Below, piece by piece: positions 51,578 through 61,213 of a DNA stretch of 61,285 bases. Position numbers and translations under genes: made by a program. The notes beneath the pieces are model-generated. The model ran no database searches. It was not told the origin of the DNA and was given only the letters and a program-made list of their open reading frames with translations. Numbering within the stretch: the stretch's first letter is position 1; the number at the start of each line of letters is the position of its first letter. This DNA comes from Chara braunii (lineage: Eukaryota; Streptophyta; Charophyceae; Charales; Characeae), in NCBI GenBank assembly GCA_003427395.1, contig BFEA01000408.1:299033-360317 (forward strand), written 5' to 3'.

Positions 51578-52020
51578 CTGTTTTTTTTTTTTTTTTTTTT
51601 CCGAGAACAACCCGGGCGGATGCTAGGGATGCTGATAAGAACAGACACCTCTAGCACTGCCGGGGAGGCTCCATCTATTGGTGGGGAGCAGCACCTGCTA
51701 ACTGCCATTTCGTCAAAATGGACATCTTTTATTTTTTGAACGAAATTGAAACCGAGTTTTTTGGCCGAAAACTCGTCAAAATTTGCTGTTCTTGAGGGTC
51801 TGGCGTTTGTAAAACGCTGGACCCCCTGGCTGTACACGGACCTAGCTTGAGACCAGGTACAGCCAGGGGGTCCAGCGTTTTACAAACGCAGACCCTCAAG
51901 AACAGCAAATTTTGACGAGTTTTCGGCCAAAAAACTCTGTTTCAATTTCGTTCAAAAAATAAAAGATGTCCATTTTGACGAAATGGTCGTTTGCTGGAAA
52001 GCGGGTCCAGCGTCCCTGAA
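51578..52020 (-). repeat. A-tailed SINE-like family S, split by a hairpin element
   Basis: A poly-T start, GGATGCTAGGGATGCTGATA, GAACAGACACCTCTAGCA and GGAGGCTCCATCTATTGGTG lead to CACCTGCT, where the hairpin 51700-51991 is inserted. The SINE resumes with TGCTGGAAAGCGGGTCCAGC. Confidence 0.8.
51696..51995. mobile_element. Near-perfect 292-bp hairpin (foldback) element
   Basis: The arms, about 133 bp each (51704-51835 and 51857-51986), are almost perfectly complementary, around a 21-bp centre near CACGGACCTAGCTTGAGACC. It is flanked by TGCT on both sides (51696-51699, 51992-51995) and sits in a SINE. The arms' near-identity points to a recent insertion. An older relative is at 26608-26995. 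Confidence 0.8.
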
Positions 52021-52207
52021 CATTGTGCTTTGTTTGTATGAGTAGACATGCAGTTGTAATGACTGTTTTTTGTGTGAGCAGACATGCAATTGTAATAACT
52101 GCAGGCTACTGGGCNCACCTCTAAGAATGCAGTTTTGGTGGGAGGAGGCACTCAGTAGCCTGAGTTGTTGTCAAGGGTAAATGGTAGTCTACACAGATCT
52201 CCTGACT

Positions 52208-52312
52208 TGCTTTAGCATAAGAGAAAGCAAGACCGAGTCGAGTTAATCCTCTTCGACTGGCTTTAGCCTAAGAGAAAGCAAGACTGAGTCGAGTTAATCC
52301 TCGTCGACCGAG
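52208..52312. repeat. Tandem repeat, 2 x about 50 bp
   Basis: CTTTAGC(A/C)TAAGAGAAAGCAAGA plus GAGTCGAGTTAATCCTC twice. Confidence 0.8.
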
Positions 52313-52484
52313 TCTTTGGACCGGTCGGGTCAGTGGAGAGACGGAGGTTCTTGGGATTGCCGGAAAATTGACATCTCATCGTGTGAATGTGTTCGTGTGG
52401 CGTGCGTGAATGGGTCCGTCGACGTCCGTCATAAGCCTGAACGTGTCACTCACTCATTGCGTGCGTGCGTGATTTCATTCATAG

Positions 52485-52600
52485 GGCCTCGCTGCACTAC
52501 TCTCGAAATGCGCAAAAAGAGAGTGAATCTTCCGCAAGAATATGGAAATATACACGTCCATGATTTTTGTTTTTTGTGCATGTCGAGAGTAGTGCAGCCA
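52485..52600. mobile_element. MITE family M3, copy 1
   Basis: The left CTGCACTACTCTCGAAATGC pairs with the right GCATGTCGAGAGTAGTGCAG. The interior GAGTGAATCTTCC..CATGATTTTTGT is shared with the next copy in reverse. Confidence 0.75.
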
Positions 52601-52645
52601 GCCCCATATTCTCCAAAACGTTGGAAGTCGAGCGAGTCATCCCTC

Positions 52646-52757
52646 CACTACTCTCTCGAAATGCACAAAAGACAAAAATCATGGTGGTGTATCTTTCCAT
52701 GTTCTAGCAGAAGATTCACTCTCGTTCTGCACATTTCGAGAGTAGTGGAGCGACGCC
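52646..52757. mobile_element. MITE family M3, copy 2 (inverted to copy 1)
   Basis: CCACTACTCTCTCGAAATGC to GCACATTTCGAGAGTAGTGG, with ACAAAAATCATGG and GAAGATTCACTCTC inside, i.e. the reverse complement of copy 1. The two copies could pair with each other. Confidence 0.75.
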
Positions 52758-52834
52758 CTTACTCTACAAAGTTGGACTCTCCAACCATAGAGAGCACAAA
52801 AGGACAGACAGACAGCTGAAAGTCCTGACTGACT

Positions 52835-53170
52835 GATTGACCGCCCAGACTCCAGGTCTTCTCTCCAAATTCTGGCGCCCCCGGTAGAAAAGGGCCCTCA
52901 CGAGACTACTCTGCGCTATACAAAATTCTACAGTTTCTTTCCCAACATAAAAAAAAAAAAAAAAAAAGGAACAGTTTACTCCACACTGCACGAATTTGTA
53001 GCGTGCGTGTGAAGCTGTCAGAGGGTGGAAAACGTGAAAAAAAGTCGACTCTCAAAGCTGCACTTGCTACACAACGCGCGACTCTACAAACCTCGCGAGC
53101 ACTAAGCGCCAGCTGAATGTCCCGTTCGTCCGCCCAGGCTCCAGGTGCACTCTCCAAATTCGGGCAGTCA
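52835..53170. repeat. Two copies of a CCGCCCAG.CTCCAGGT..TCTCCAAATTC repeat
   Basis: About 60 bp at 52840-52890 and 53110-53160 (CAGCTGAA.GTCC, CCGCCCAGGCTCCAGGTGCA, CTCTCCAAATTC). A 32-base piece of it is also glued to an adapter at 59762-59793. Confidence 0.6.
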
Positions 53171-53188
53171 TCGTACACCCACCAGGGG

Positions 53189-53276
53189 CCAGGTCCCACT
53201 TGCGCAAATTAGGAGATTTGGGCCGTTGATCTTTGCTATCTACGGTCAGTATCTCTTAATTCGTGCAAGTGGGACC
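53189..53276. mobile_element. MITE family M4, 88 bp
   Basis: AGGTCCCACTTGCGCAAATTA at the left and TAATTCGTGCAAGTGGGACCT at the right are inverted repeats. Confidence 0.75.
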
Positions 53277-53447
53277 TAGCCCCAGGAGGGCTCTACAAGA
53301 AACGGCTGTTGCAAGCTGGGTACTCTACAACCGTGTGTAGAGTTCTCCGCGTTTTCTGACAGCTATTCAAAGAAAAATTTCTCGAGTAGATTTGTGGAGT
53401 TAGAGCGGGGATGAATTGTACAGTACAGTGCAGAGTAGTGCAGCGAG

Positions 53448-53584
53448 GCCCCACCACTGTCGACTGCATCTTCACGCAAAGAGTGGCGAAATGCATCCAT
53501 TACAATAAATAGCAAAGGATGCATCTTACGTCTTTCTGAGGAAGATGCATTCGGTCTTTGCTCGTTTCGACAGTGGTGTGGCGA
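53448..53584. mobile_element. MITE family M5
   Basis: CCACCACTGTCGA..GCATC at the left and TTTCGACAGTGGTGTGG at the right. The inner GGATGCATCTTAC..GGAAGATGCATTC is also palindromic. Related remnant at 18525-18610. Confidence 0.65.
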
Positions 53585-53687
53585 GCGAGGCCCTTCGTCA
53601 TGGCTCCAACTGACTCTATAATTTAAATCTACTCAACAAATTACACTCCTATGGCTGTCAGAAAACACACAGGACTTTACACGGGGG

Positions 53688-53838
53688 TTGGGTCCCACCA
53701 GCAACGTGGATCGAGCTAGGAACCTGAATCTGGATAGGTTCTTGGCGGAGATGCAGAAAAGCTGATCAATCACGGTTTTCTGTATCTGTCCTCAAAAACG
53801 AGGCTAGATTCGGGCGTTAGATCTAATCCTCTGTGCTG
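53688..53838. mobile_element. MITE family M6, about 150 bp
   Basis: GGGTCCCACCAGCA and TGCTGGTGGGACC are inverted ends. The right half (GATTCGGGCGTTAGATCTAA) matches a fragment at 18680-18740. It shares a GGTCCCAC end with family M4. Confidence 0.7.
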
Positions 53839-54147
53839 GTGGGACCTCGCCCCGGTTGTATAGTCTTGTAGAGTCCCAAGCCTGCAATGGCCGTTCTTCG
53901 TCAAGTCCTCATCATAGGTCTGCGAAGAGCAGCCGAATTCGGAGAGTGGACCTGGACGCTGTCTGAGCGGACAAACCGCACTTCAGACTTCAGCTGTCTT
54001 TGTGCTGCTCTCTACAGTCCGAGAGTGCCGCGTTGTAGATTTTGTAGATTAAGTAGACCCATGACTCTGTATCAGAGGCTTTGGAGATTCTAACAGCTAT
54101 ACAGGCACTCTCCAAGAATTTGTACAGTGCAGTGTAGTGGGGCTCAA

Positions 54148-54335
54148 GGACTGTGCAAGGAACGGCAGTTGCAGGCTGGGGGACTCTACAACCGTGTAGA
54201 GTCCCCCTCATTCGTGTTTTCTAACAGCTATACAAAGTGCTTTTCTATGGAAAAAATGGATAGTTAGTGGAGCCATGACCCAACTCTACAAATTGTAGTG
54301 GAGAGTCGTGTAGCGAGGCCCTTGACTCCCATCCC
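54148..54335. repeat. Dispersed repeat shared with 53285-53440
   Basis: GGAACGGCAGTTGCAGGCTG, GACTCTACAACCGTGTAGAG and TTTTCTAACAGCTATACAAAG correspond to 53297-53375, and both end in GTAG.GAG..G.GTAGCGAGGCC-type sequence. Confidence 0.6.
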
Positions 54336-54363
54336 CCGCCCTCCCCCCCCCCTTCTCCCCCTT

Positions 54364-54366
<3 letters not shown>

Positions 54367-54442
<76 letters not shown>
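54367..54442. repeat. CT microsatellite
   Basis: Pure CT tract, ended by a single N (54443), which marks an uncertain join. Confidence 0.9.
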
Positions 54443-54535
54443 NAAGTGTTCGACTAACTGTTCGCCAAATGTTGATTCAACACCATTTTCAACACGCGAC
54501 AACGTTGGAAAGATTGTTGGAAAACATCAAGGAAT

Positions 54536-54586
54536 GTTTGAGCAAATGTTTGAGCAAATGTTTGAGCAAATGTTTGAGCAAATGTT
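54536..54586. repeat. 12-bp tandem repeat, about four units
   Basis: TTTGAGCAAATG repeated in register, ending directly at an adapter. Confidence 0.85.
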
Positions 54587-54589
54587 AAT

Positions 54590-54622
54590 CTGTCTCTTAT
54601 ACACATCTAGATGTGTATAAGA

Positions 54623-54625
<3 letters not shown>
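54590..54625. other. Nextera junction adapter (artefact)
   Basis: CTGTCTCTTATACACATCT followed by its reverse complement with the last two bases lost into a CT tract. It joins two different simple repeats and is likely a false join. Confidence 0.9.
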
Positions 54626-54653
<28 letters not shown>

Positions 54654-54796
54654 CCGCCCCTACACACACACACACGCACACAAACAGTCTGGCACAGTCA
54701 CGCTTTCTTTTTGTCGCTTTGTGTATAGCAAGCAAGACAACGCACACGAAATGCACGCACACTGACCCCCGAGGCACAGGCACACACACAGAGACA

Positions 54797-54836
<40 letters not shown>

Positions 54837-54839
54837 TGG

Positions 54840-55440
54840 GATCACGAATTTCTCGACGTAATTACTCGTGATCGGTCCTCGCGAGAAACGGACGGAAAAG
54901 AAAGGGCATGGATTCTCCCTGCAGGAGACGCCGGAACTGGAACTCGGGATCAGTTACGACTTCACGTTGACAATTCAAAAAAAAAAAAAAAAAAAAAAAA
55001 CAACAACAACAACAACAACGACCTGACGTTCACCGGACAAGAGTTGTCCTACTGCTTTTCACGAAAATCAATTTTACTCCATAATGCTGAGTATTATGAT
55101 ATTATCAATACGTGCTTGGCAGCTCATGAATGCAGTGTACCTTTCTTACTTGTCTTGATTCATACGTAATCTACGAAAGTCAGGTCATCCTCACACAAGG
55201 ACCTCTTCCTCCACGATAATACGGACGTCATTGCGGTTAGGTTCTTGCAGGTCTCTGGCCGTAACTGCAGTCCCGTGCATTTTGGAAAGTGCTACTGTAG
55301 TGTGTGCGTATGCCCTCTGTTGCCCAACGAACATACACTAATATCATCAGGGTTGGAAACGCACTAGTTGTAAGCTTTTTCAAGAAGCGAAGAAACATAA
55401 ATATAACGAGATGAACGAGCAGGACTCTGGACCCAGGTTT
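54840..55440. other. Unassigned stretch
   Basis: A poly-A run then CAA repeats (about 54979-55019). Otherwise no gene or repeat is recognised. 55441-55480 has a fragment of SINE-like family S (GCTCCCCACCAATAGACTGG). Confidence 0.4.
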
Positions 55441-55544
55441 GGGCAGGAGCAGCTCCCCACCAATAGACTGGAGCGAACGGAAGAAGACCGACCAACTGGG
55501 GGAAGCTGCTCATCGCTCCTCCTAACAGGCCTTGGATGGTGTTC

Positions 55545-55577
<33 letters not shown>

Positions 55578-55685
55578 CCAGAATCAAGCAGCGAAAATGC
55601 AAACACCCAGCCTGGGTTGTCCTTCGTGGGGGGGGGGGGGGGGGGGGGACATCCGCTAAAATAACCACCCTTACAACCTGGCCAA

Positions 55686-55800
55686 GCTCAGTCCGTACAC
55701 CCACCCACCCACCCACCCACCCACCCACCCATGAACTGTTGAAAAAAATGTCGAGCTGTGTTCGAAACTGATGAAGACAGTCTCGATTGCCTTGACTTGT
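55686..55800 (+). repeat. tRNA-headed SINE family T, copy split by a CACC tract
   Basis: CTCAGTCCGTACAC is followed by a CACC run (about 55698-55730), then CATGAACTGTTGAAA and CTGTGTTCGAAACTGATGA. Without the CACC run this is the head of the SINE at 56140-56330. Confidence 0.6.
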
Positions 55801-56139
55801 TTTCGGTCCGCTCTTGTGCACGAGTCTGTTTCATTTGATTGTCATAAAGTTAGGCAATCTTACACAAAAAAAAAAAGAAAAACAAAAAAAAAAGAGAATT
55901 TAAGCACCCTCGCCGCTGTAACAACAAGGAGGAGGCTGAGATCGAAAACAGCCCCTGCAGCCATGGCACGTGGGCTATCTCAACCGAAAGACGCAGAATA
56001 AGAGGAGGAAAAAGAGAAAAGAGAAAAATAAAGCAATCCATTCATTTGTGAATCAGACACGGGGCACCAGTTGCCAAAATACCTCCGGATGGATGGAACG
56101 ATCACAAGAATGACCGCACAGAAAAAAGCTTACTGACCC

Positions 56140-56330
56140 AAGAGCATGGCTCAGTGGGTACACTCATGAACTGTTGAAATACAGACCTGTGTTCGAATCC
56201 AGATGATGGAACTTGACGAGTAAAACCAACTACTAATGAATTGCTTGGGGCCGGTCAGCTCAATGATAATATCTCAAGGCCGTCGCCCTTTTAAAAATAA
56301 TAAAAAATAATTAAAAAAAAAAAAAAAAAG
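56140..56330 (+). repeat. tRNA-headed SINE family T, full copy
   Basis: A-box-like TGGCTCAGTGGGTACAC, B box GTTCGAATCC, body CTAATGAATTGCTTGGGGCC, GGTCAGCTCAATGATAATAT, CCCTTTTAAAAATA and an A-rich tail. The same order is present at 59293-59487. Confidence 0.75.
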
Positions 56331-56749
56331 GCTTACTGACTGATTCAGAAGTATTACAGTAACTCTCGCGCGCACTCAAGAAACGATGGCAAGAACGCAC
56401 AAAAAAGGTCATTTTGGGCATCGCCACACCAGTCACGAAATGTGCAAAATCATGCCAAAATGCNAATGAACTTCCCGCTAGAACACGGCCAGATGCACCC
56501 GCCACAGTTTTGTCTTTTTCGCATACATTTCGCCCATTTTATGCAAAAGGGAAGCTCGATGTTCGGCAAACCGCAACACATTCCAAGACTGCCTGAAGTT
56601 CAGTTCCCTCCCTTTTTCTTCCTTTCTCGCTCCCCTCCACCCCCCTGCCGCCTATTGGATCTTGCGACCAGACCGCGGGGTCAGGACTCGACCCTCCATC
56701 CATCTCTATCTCAACGCTGGCCTCCCTTCTTTCAAGCTTTGAGCCCGCC

Positions 56750-56874
56750 TCCCTTCTTCCCCCGAATACAACGTACGGTCATTATAGCTGTATACTGTAT
56801 ATTTGGGGTATCTTTCTGTCTCAATGCAGCTATAATGACAGTACGCTGTATTCGGCGGAAGAAGGTAGCGCATC
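56750..56874. mobile_element. Palindromic MITE family M2, copy 2
   Basis: CCTTCTTCCCCCGAATACAA, CGTACGGTCATTATAGCTG at the left and CAGCTATAATGACAGTACGC, TGTATTCGGCGGAAGAAGG at the right. The arms are over 45 bp. Confidence 0.8.
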
Positions 56875-57034
56875 AAGGAGCTCAGGTCTCTCTTATTCCA
56901 GTCTCCTCCTGCGTACGCTCGTCGCGCCTTCATGCAGAGATCTTCTTTCCCACCACCCCCCCCGATTCCACTCTCCTCTCTCCTCGCAGCCATCTTCCTT
57001 CTTGCCAGCTCCAGATTCGAACTCTCCTACCGCC

Positions 57035-57150
57035 TTCACTCGAATACAACGCCCGGTCATTATAGCTGTATAATCTGGCACAACTTTCAGCCCAGATACG
57101 GCTATAATTACCGGGGGTTCTATTCGGTTCGGGTAAGACGGTATAGCCAC
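57035..57150. mobile_element. Palindromic MITE family M2, copy 3
   Basis: CGAATACAACGCCCGGTCAT, TATAGCTGTATAATCTGG and the right arm CGGCTATAATTACCGGGGGT, TCTATTCGG. More diverged than copy 2. Confidence 0.75.
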
Positions 57151-57700
57151 CATCATCTTCCCCGCCATAGCCGGCGTCTCTTCCGCTTGCTTGGGATCGC
57201 CTTCTTCTTCTACAACGTCATCTTTGGCGTCACCCTTGTCATCAACCCCCCTTTCTCCTTCTCCATTGCTATCTCAGTCCACAACTTCTTCTGTCTCCAG
57301 ATTCGGTTCTCCTACCAGTAGCAACGATCTCCATCTCCATTTCCTTTCCCACCATAGCCAGCGTCTCTTGAGCTTTCGACCGCCTTCTTCTTCCTATAAG
57401 GCCATCTTTTTTTGGCTTTACCAGCTTCATCGCGGCTGCTCCTGCGCCATCGCCCTCTCTCTTCTGTCTCCAGATTCGGTTCTCCTACCACTAGCGACGA
57501 TCTCCATCTCCTTTCCCACCATAGCCAGCGTCTCTTGAGCTTTCGACCGCCTTCTTCTTCCGATAACGCCATCTTTTTTTGGGTTTACCAGCTTGATCGC
57601 GGCTGGTACTGCGCCATCGCCCTCTCTCCGAATGCTCCGGCCGCCTTCTTTCCCGCGCCATAGCCAGCGTCTCTCTCTCCATGTTGCGACCATAGCCTTC
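57140..57700. repeat. Degenerate tandem repeat, about 170 bp, pyrimidine-rich
   Basis: CTGTCTCCAGATTCGGTTCT starts units at 57291 and 57464. CCATAGCC(A/G)GCGTCTCT recurs at 57165, 57352, 57519 and 57658. Frames on both strands reflect the repeat. Confidence 0.75.
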
Positions 57701-58764
57701 TTCCCACGACGTCATCTTTGCCTCCAGCACGCTCATCAAACCCTTCTCCTTCGCCATCGCCGTCTGCACAAATCTTCTCTCCTTCTCTCTCCTCATCGCA
57801 AACACAATTTATTGAGGTGTCAACCTCTTTTCTCCCAGCGCCATCGCCGGACTCGAAGTAATTTTTTCGCTGCGTGTCCTTTTTTCTTCCGCACTTCCAG
57901 CTGCAGCAGCAACAACAAACGTCGTCCGACCTCGTCTGAATCTCGTTGTACCATGCCATCCCACAGCCATCGCCGGCGTCGATTCCCTTTCCAGCCTCTT
58001 CATCAGTCCCACCATCGCCAGCCTTTCTTCTGCCTACCCTACCCCAACATCGGACAGAGTTCTTTCTTCGCTAACCCCCTTACTCTCCCGATCCCGTCCC
58101 ACTTTCTTTCTTTTTTCTTTTCTTATTCTTTTCCCACTTTCTCTTTCCGTTCGACCCGTCGTCGGTTGCCCTTTTTTTTTTTTTTTCGGTTCTTTTGTGT
58201 TCCAGTTTACCTTCTTTACCGTTGCGGCCTTGCCCGTTACTCGCACTGTTTCCGCCGTCCGTTTCTTTTTTTCACCGTTTGCGTTCCTGTTCGCGGGCAT
58301 ACTCACATTAACCACCTAGGCACTTTCCTAAATGCATCTGACCGCAATTACGGCAAGAACTGGATGAATCTGACCGCGATCACGCCCAGAGCTTAGTAGA
58401 AATAGCCCTCCTCTGTGTGAGTAGGCCCTGAGGTTCGCTTAGAACAACTCCAGCATCTCAGGGCCAGCAGCGCACCCAGACCGCGCTCCGTTACCTTTAC
58501 CCTTGCCCGTCTGCTGGCACTGTTCCACCCTCCCTTTCTTTTACCGTTTGCCTTCCCGTTTGAGTTTCTCGCTTCGATCATTTAAATATCACTCCATGCA
58601 GCAGGAGCGCACCACCACCTAGACACACTTCCAACAAAACGGAACCGTTCCCGTTTACCGTTACCGTTTACCGGTGCCGATTGTATGTCTCTTCCATCGC
58701 CCTTCCAACCAGAGCAGAGAGGACAACAACGCCGCGCCGAAGTCTGCATCCGGTTCCTCTCTGC
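57701..58764. other. Unassigned pyrimidine-rich stretch
   Basis: CT-rich with poly-T. The 267-codon frame from 57593 is Ser/Arg/Phe-rich low-complexity and has no motif. Two direct copies of a T(G/C)CATCTGACCGC.AT-type word lie at 58340-58390. Confidence 0.4.
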
Positions 58765-59107
58765 CTTCCACGTCTTCCCCCGAACACACCACGCACCCTC
58801 ATTATGGCTGTACGTATGGCTGTACCAGACCGGAAAGATACACAACGCACCCTCATTATGGCTGTACCAGACCGGAAAGATTCACAACGCACCCTCATTA
58901 TGGCTGTACCAGACGGGAAAGATACACAACGCACCCTCATTATGGCTGTACCAGACGGGGAAGATACAGAACGCACCCTCATTTTGGCTGTACCAGACCG
59001 GAAAGATACACAACGCACCTCATTATGGCTGTACCAGACCGGAAAGAAAGATAGCTTGCACACATTCATTCATTACTGCCGTGCGTTCTGTTCCGGGGAC
59101 GTGGTAG
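58765..59107. mobile_element. MITE family M2 copy expanded into a 42-bp minisatellite
   Basis: Left end TTCCACGTCTTCCCCCGAAC and right end GTTCCGGGGACGTGGTAG are diverged M2 termini. Between them a 42-bp unit (CATTATGGCTGTACCAGA then CCGGAAAGATACACAACG then CACCCT) is repeated about six times (58799-59040). 25 bp of each unit, ACAACGCACCCT plus CATTATGGCTGTA, matches the M2 arm ACAACGTACGGT plus CATTATAGCTGTA at 21 positions. 42 is a multiple of three, so long frames stay open, incidentally. Confidence 0.75.
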
Positions 59108-59187
59108 TCGTGAAGCATTGACTCCAACTCGAAGCCCATTATTCCGGTTTCGGGCGTCGTTTAAACTTTTCCCTCCTCAGCAACGGC

Positions 59188-59298
59188 CCTACCTTCCTTC
59201 CCGGGAATCCAACGTACGGTCATGGTAGCTGTATTTAGAGTGAAAGCCACCCCACATACAGCTAAATGACTGGGCGTTGTATTCGGGGGAAGAAGGGT
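59188..59298. mobile_element. Palindromic MITE family M2, copy 5
   Basis: CTACCTTCCTTCCCGGGAAT, CCAACGTACGGTCATGGTAG at the left and TTGTATTCGGGGGAAGAAGG, GTAG at the right. It abuts the SINE head at 59293. Confidence 0.8.
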
Positions 59299-59487
59299 AG
59301 CTCAGTTGGAACACCCATAACCATAAACTGGTGGTTACACAGACGTCGTCCGTTCGAAACCAGATCGAACTCCAACTCGAATTCCATGAATGAATTGTGG
59401 TGAACTACGTGAGACGGTCAGCTCGACGATGATACCTCAACAAGCAACAAGGCGGCCACCCTTTTAAAAAGATAAAAAAAAAAAAAG
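59293..59487 (+). repeat. tRNA-headed SINE family T, second full copy
   Basis: GTAGCTCAGTTGGAACACCC, B box GTTCGAAACC, CATGAATGAATTGTGG, GGTCAGCTCGACGATGATAC, CACCCTTTTAAAAAGATAA and poly-A, parallel to 56140-56330. Its first bases coincide with the GGTAG end of the preceding MITE. Confidence 0.75.
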
Positions 59488-59670
59488 CCAAAAGAAAAGA
59501 AAAGCTTCTTTCCTCCTCCGCACCTGTACTGCCTCTCATCATCACGATGCCAACGCCTGCATGCGTAGCACGACGACGGGATCATCTTCCCCATGTCACC
59601 AGCTTGCATCGCCTTTTTACCTGTGTCCCGTTTAGCCTTTTGTTTTATCCCGCGCGCTCATACTCGCATA

Positions 59671-59671
59671 C

Positions 59672-59745
<74 letters not shown>

Positions 59746-59794
59746 GTCTCTTATACACATCCCGTTCGTCCGCCCAGGCTCCAGGTGCACTCTN

Positions 59795-59880
<86 letters not shown>
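59671..59880. repeat. CT microsatellite broken by an adapter
   Basis: CT tract 59671-59743, half adapter CTGTCTCTTATACACATC (59744-59761), 32 bases copied from the 53120-53152 repeat, an N at 59794, then CT again to 59880. The join is artificial. Confidence 0.9.
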
Positions 59881-59883
<3 letters not shown>

Positions 59884-60104
59884 GCGGTTTTTTTTTTCTT
59901 CTGTGTAATTGAGAACTCTGAAACCGTTCATCTGCATGTAACAACATTATTATCCTTAGCGTTATCGCAGGTTCATGCTCGCAATCGTCATTCTATAAAC
60001 ATCAGCCAGCTGTCCTCCTTTCGTACGTCCAGGTGACGTGGCATTCCACCTTCACACAAAGGACTTAATACGCACTCATTTCGTCAACAAAAAAAAAAAC
60101 GAGT
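59881..60104. other. No feature seen
   Basis: No gene or repeat recognised in this short stretch. Confidence 0.4.
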
Positions 60105-60362
60105 AGAGACGTTACGAGTACATCCCTTGCTGCGATTCACACGTCCCCAAACGAACGATTACGTCGTCGAGAAAAGATTACAGCACGCACAAGAAGACTG
60201 AAAAGACGTTACGAGTACATCCCTTGCTGCGAATTCACACGTCCCCAAACGAACGATTACGTCGTCGAGAAAAGATTACAGCACGCACAAGAAGACTGAA
60301 AAGATTACAGCACGCACAAGAAGACTGACTGGCTGACTGACTAACTGACTGACTGACTGATT
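60105..60362. repeat. Tandem duplication of about 97 bp and GACT tract
   Basis: ACGTTACGAGTACATCCCTT starts units at about 60110 and 60207. The end piece AAAAGATTACAGCACGCACA occurs a third time. A GACT microsatellite follows at 60325-60362. Confidence 0.85.
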
Positions 60363-60745
60363 GATTATGCCAACAATCGCGGGGACGGATCACAGGTTGA
60401 CTACTGATCTCAGGTCGCACTAGGACTTTTTTTTTTGACTAAGCTCTTGGACGTGATTGCAGTCAGATGCATGCAGGTTTGGCAGTAATTAAGATGACCT
60501 CATTATCGATCATTCGAAGAAAGATAAAAAGACAAAAACAAAGCGACGTGAAAACACGTCAGGGATTCCATGATTGAAATATAATGAAAACGATGGAGGG
60601 AGGGCAAGCAGGACCTGTGGAGGGGGGGCTGTGGCTATGGGGACCACCAATAACAACCCCATGCGATTGACCGACATAATGCGGCAAGCAGGCGGAGTGA
60701 GCAGTCCGTGTTTTTCCATTCATATATATAGTACTGTAATATAGT
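60363..60745. other. Non-coding stretch downstream of the Kazal gene
   Basis: No coding sequence recognised. The part next to the stop codon (60720-60745) is AT-rich on the minus strand (ATATTACAGTACTATATATA) and may hold the transcript's 3' end. No AATAAA is seen. Confidence 0.4.
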
Positions 60746-61009
60746 TCAAGGCACGTCGAAACAGGTGCCCGGTCTTGTCACGTCTGCGGGTATGCACTGG
60801 CAGTAAGCAACACAGGGATTGCTGTAAGTGGCACCATCACAGGCGCATACAGGATCAAGGAGGGCAGTGCACACACAACCTGGACGCCAGCCGCAGGGTT
60901 TAGGGCAACCGCCGGCTTCTTCATGCCTTCCAAAAACGACAAGAATCATCAGACTGCCAAGCACCAAGAGCCACCTGGTAACCCCACGCAAAGCGCTCTC
61001 AGGGCGCAT
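60746..61009 (-). CDS. Secreted Kazal-type protease inhibitor-like protein
   Basis: An 87-codon minus-strand frame starting at MRPES (61009) and ending TGA (60746-60748). A basic start and hydrophobic run (RWLLVLGSLMILVVFG, residues 12-27) look like a signal peptide, cut near RHEEAGG. The mature part has ten Cys and the Kazal signature DPVCACDGATYSNPC..YC followed by RPGTC. Kazal domains block serine proteases by a loop just before the PVC motif; here that loop is CTALLDP. Classic domains have six Cys, so the extra pairs (CPKPC, GCVC, YCQC) are unusual and may reflect a plant-type variant. The frame stays open upstream to 61072 with another ATG, but MRPES puts the signal peptide at the N-terminus. 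A CT/GA tract at 61214-61285 lies 200 bp upstream. No intron is needed. It is the only clear host gene. Confidence 0.75.
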   Translation of the reverse strand: MRPESALRGVTRWLLVLGSLMILVVFGRHEEAGGCPKPCGWRPGCVCTALLDPVCACDGATYSNPCVAYCQCIPADVTRPGTCFDVP

Positions 61010-61210
61010 CGGCTCAAGACGCAGAAATAATAAAGGATCCAGTTCCCCGACTCCCCTCTTCCCGTTCCCCACTCAGGTCCTCGATACCCCGTCACGCTCA
61101 CACTCAGCTGCAGCAGGACGAAAAGAGGAAGAACACGGCTGCTGACCAACTTTCCATCGAGCTCCACGACTCCCAGCTGATACCATTGCCCGTTTCCTCC
61201 CCCCCACCCC

Positions 61211-61213
<3 letters not shown>

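Noticed and set aside
57593-58396. 267-codon open frame
   Set aside because: Pyrimidine-rich low-complexity translation (Ser, Phe, Arg, His) with no motif, beginning inside a tandem repeat.
58681-59121. Repeat protein with 14-residue units (THPHYGCTRPERYT)
   Set aside because: The 42-bp minisatellite keeps all three forward frames open and derives from a MITE arm. No start context or homologue suggests a protein.
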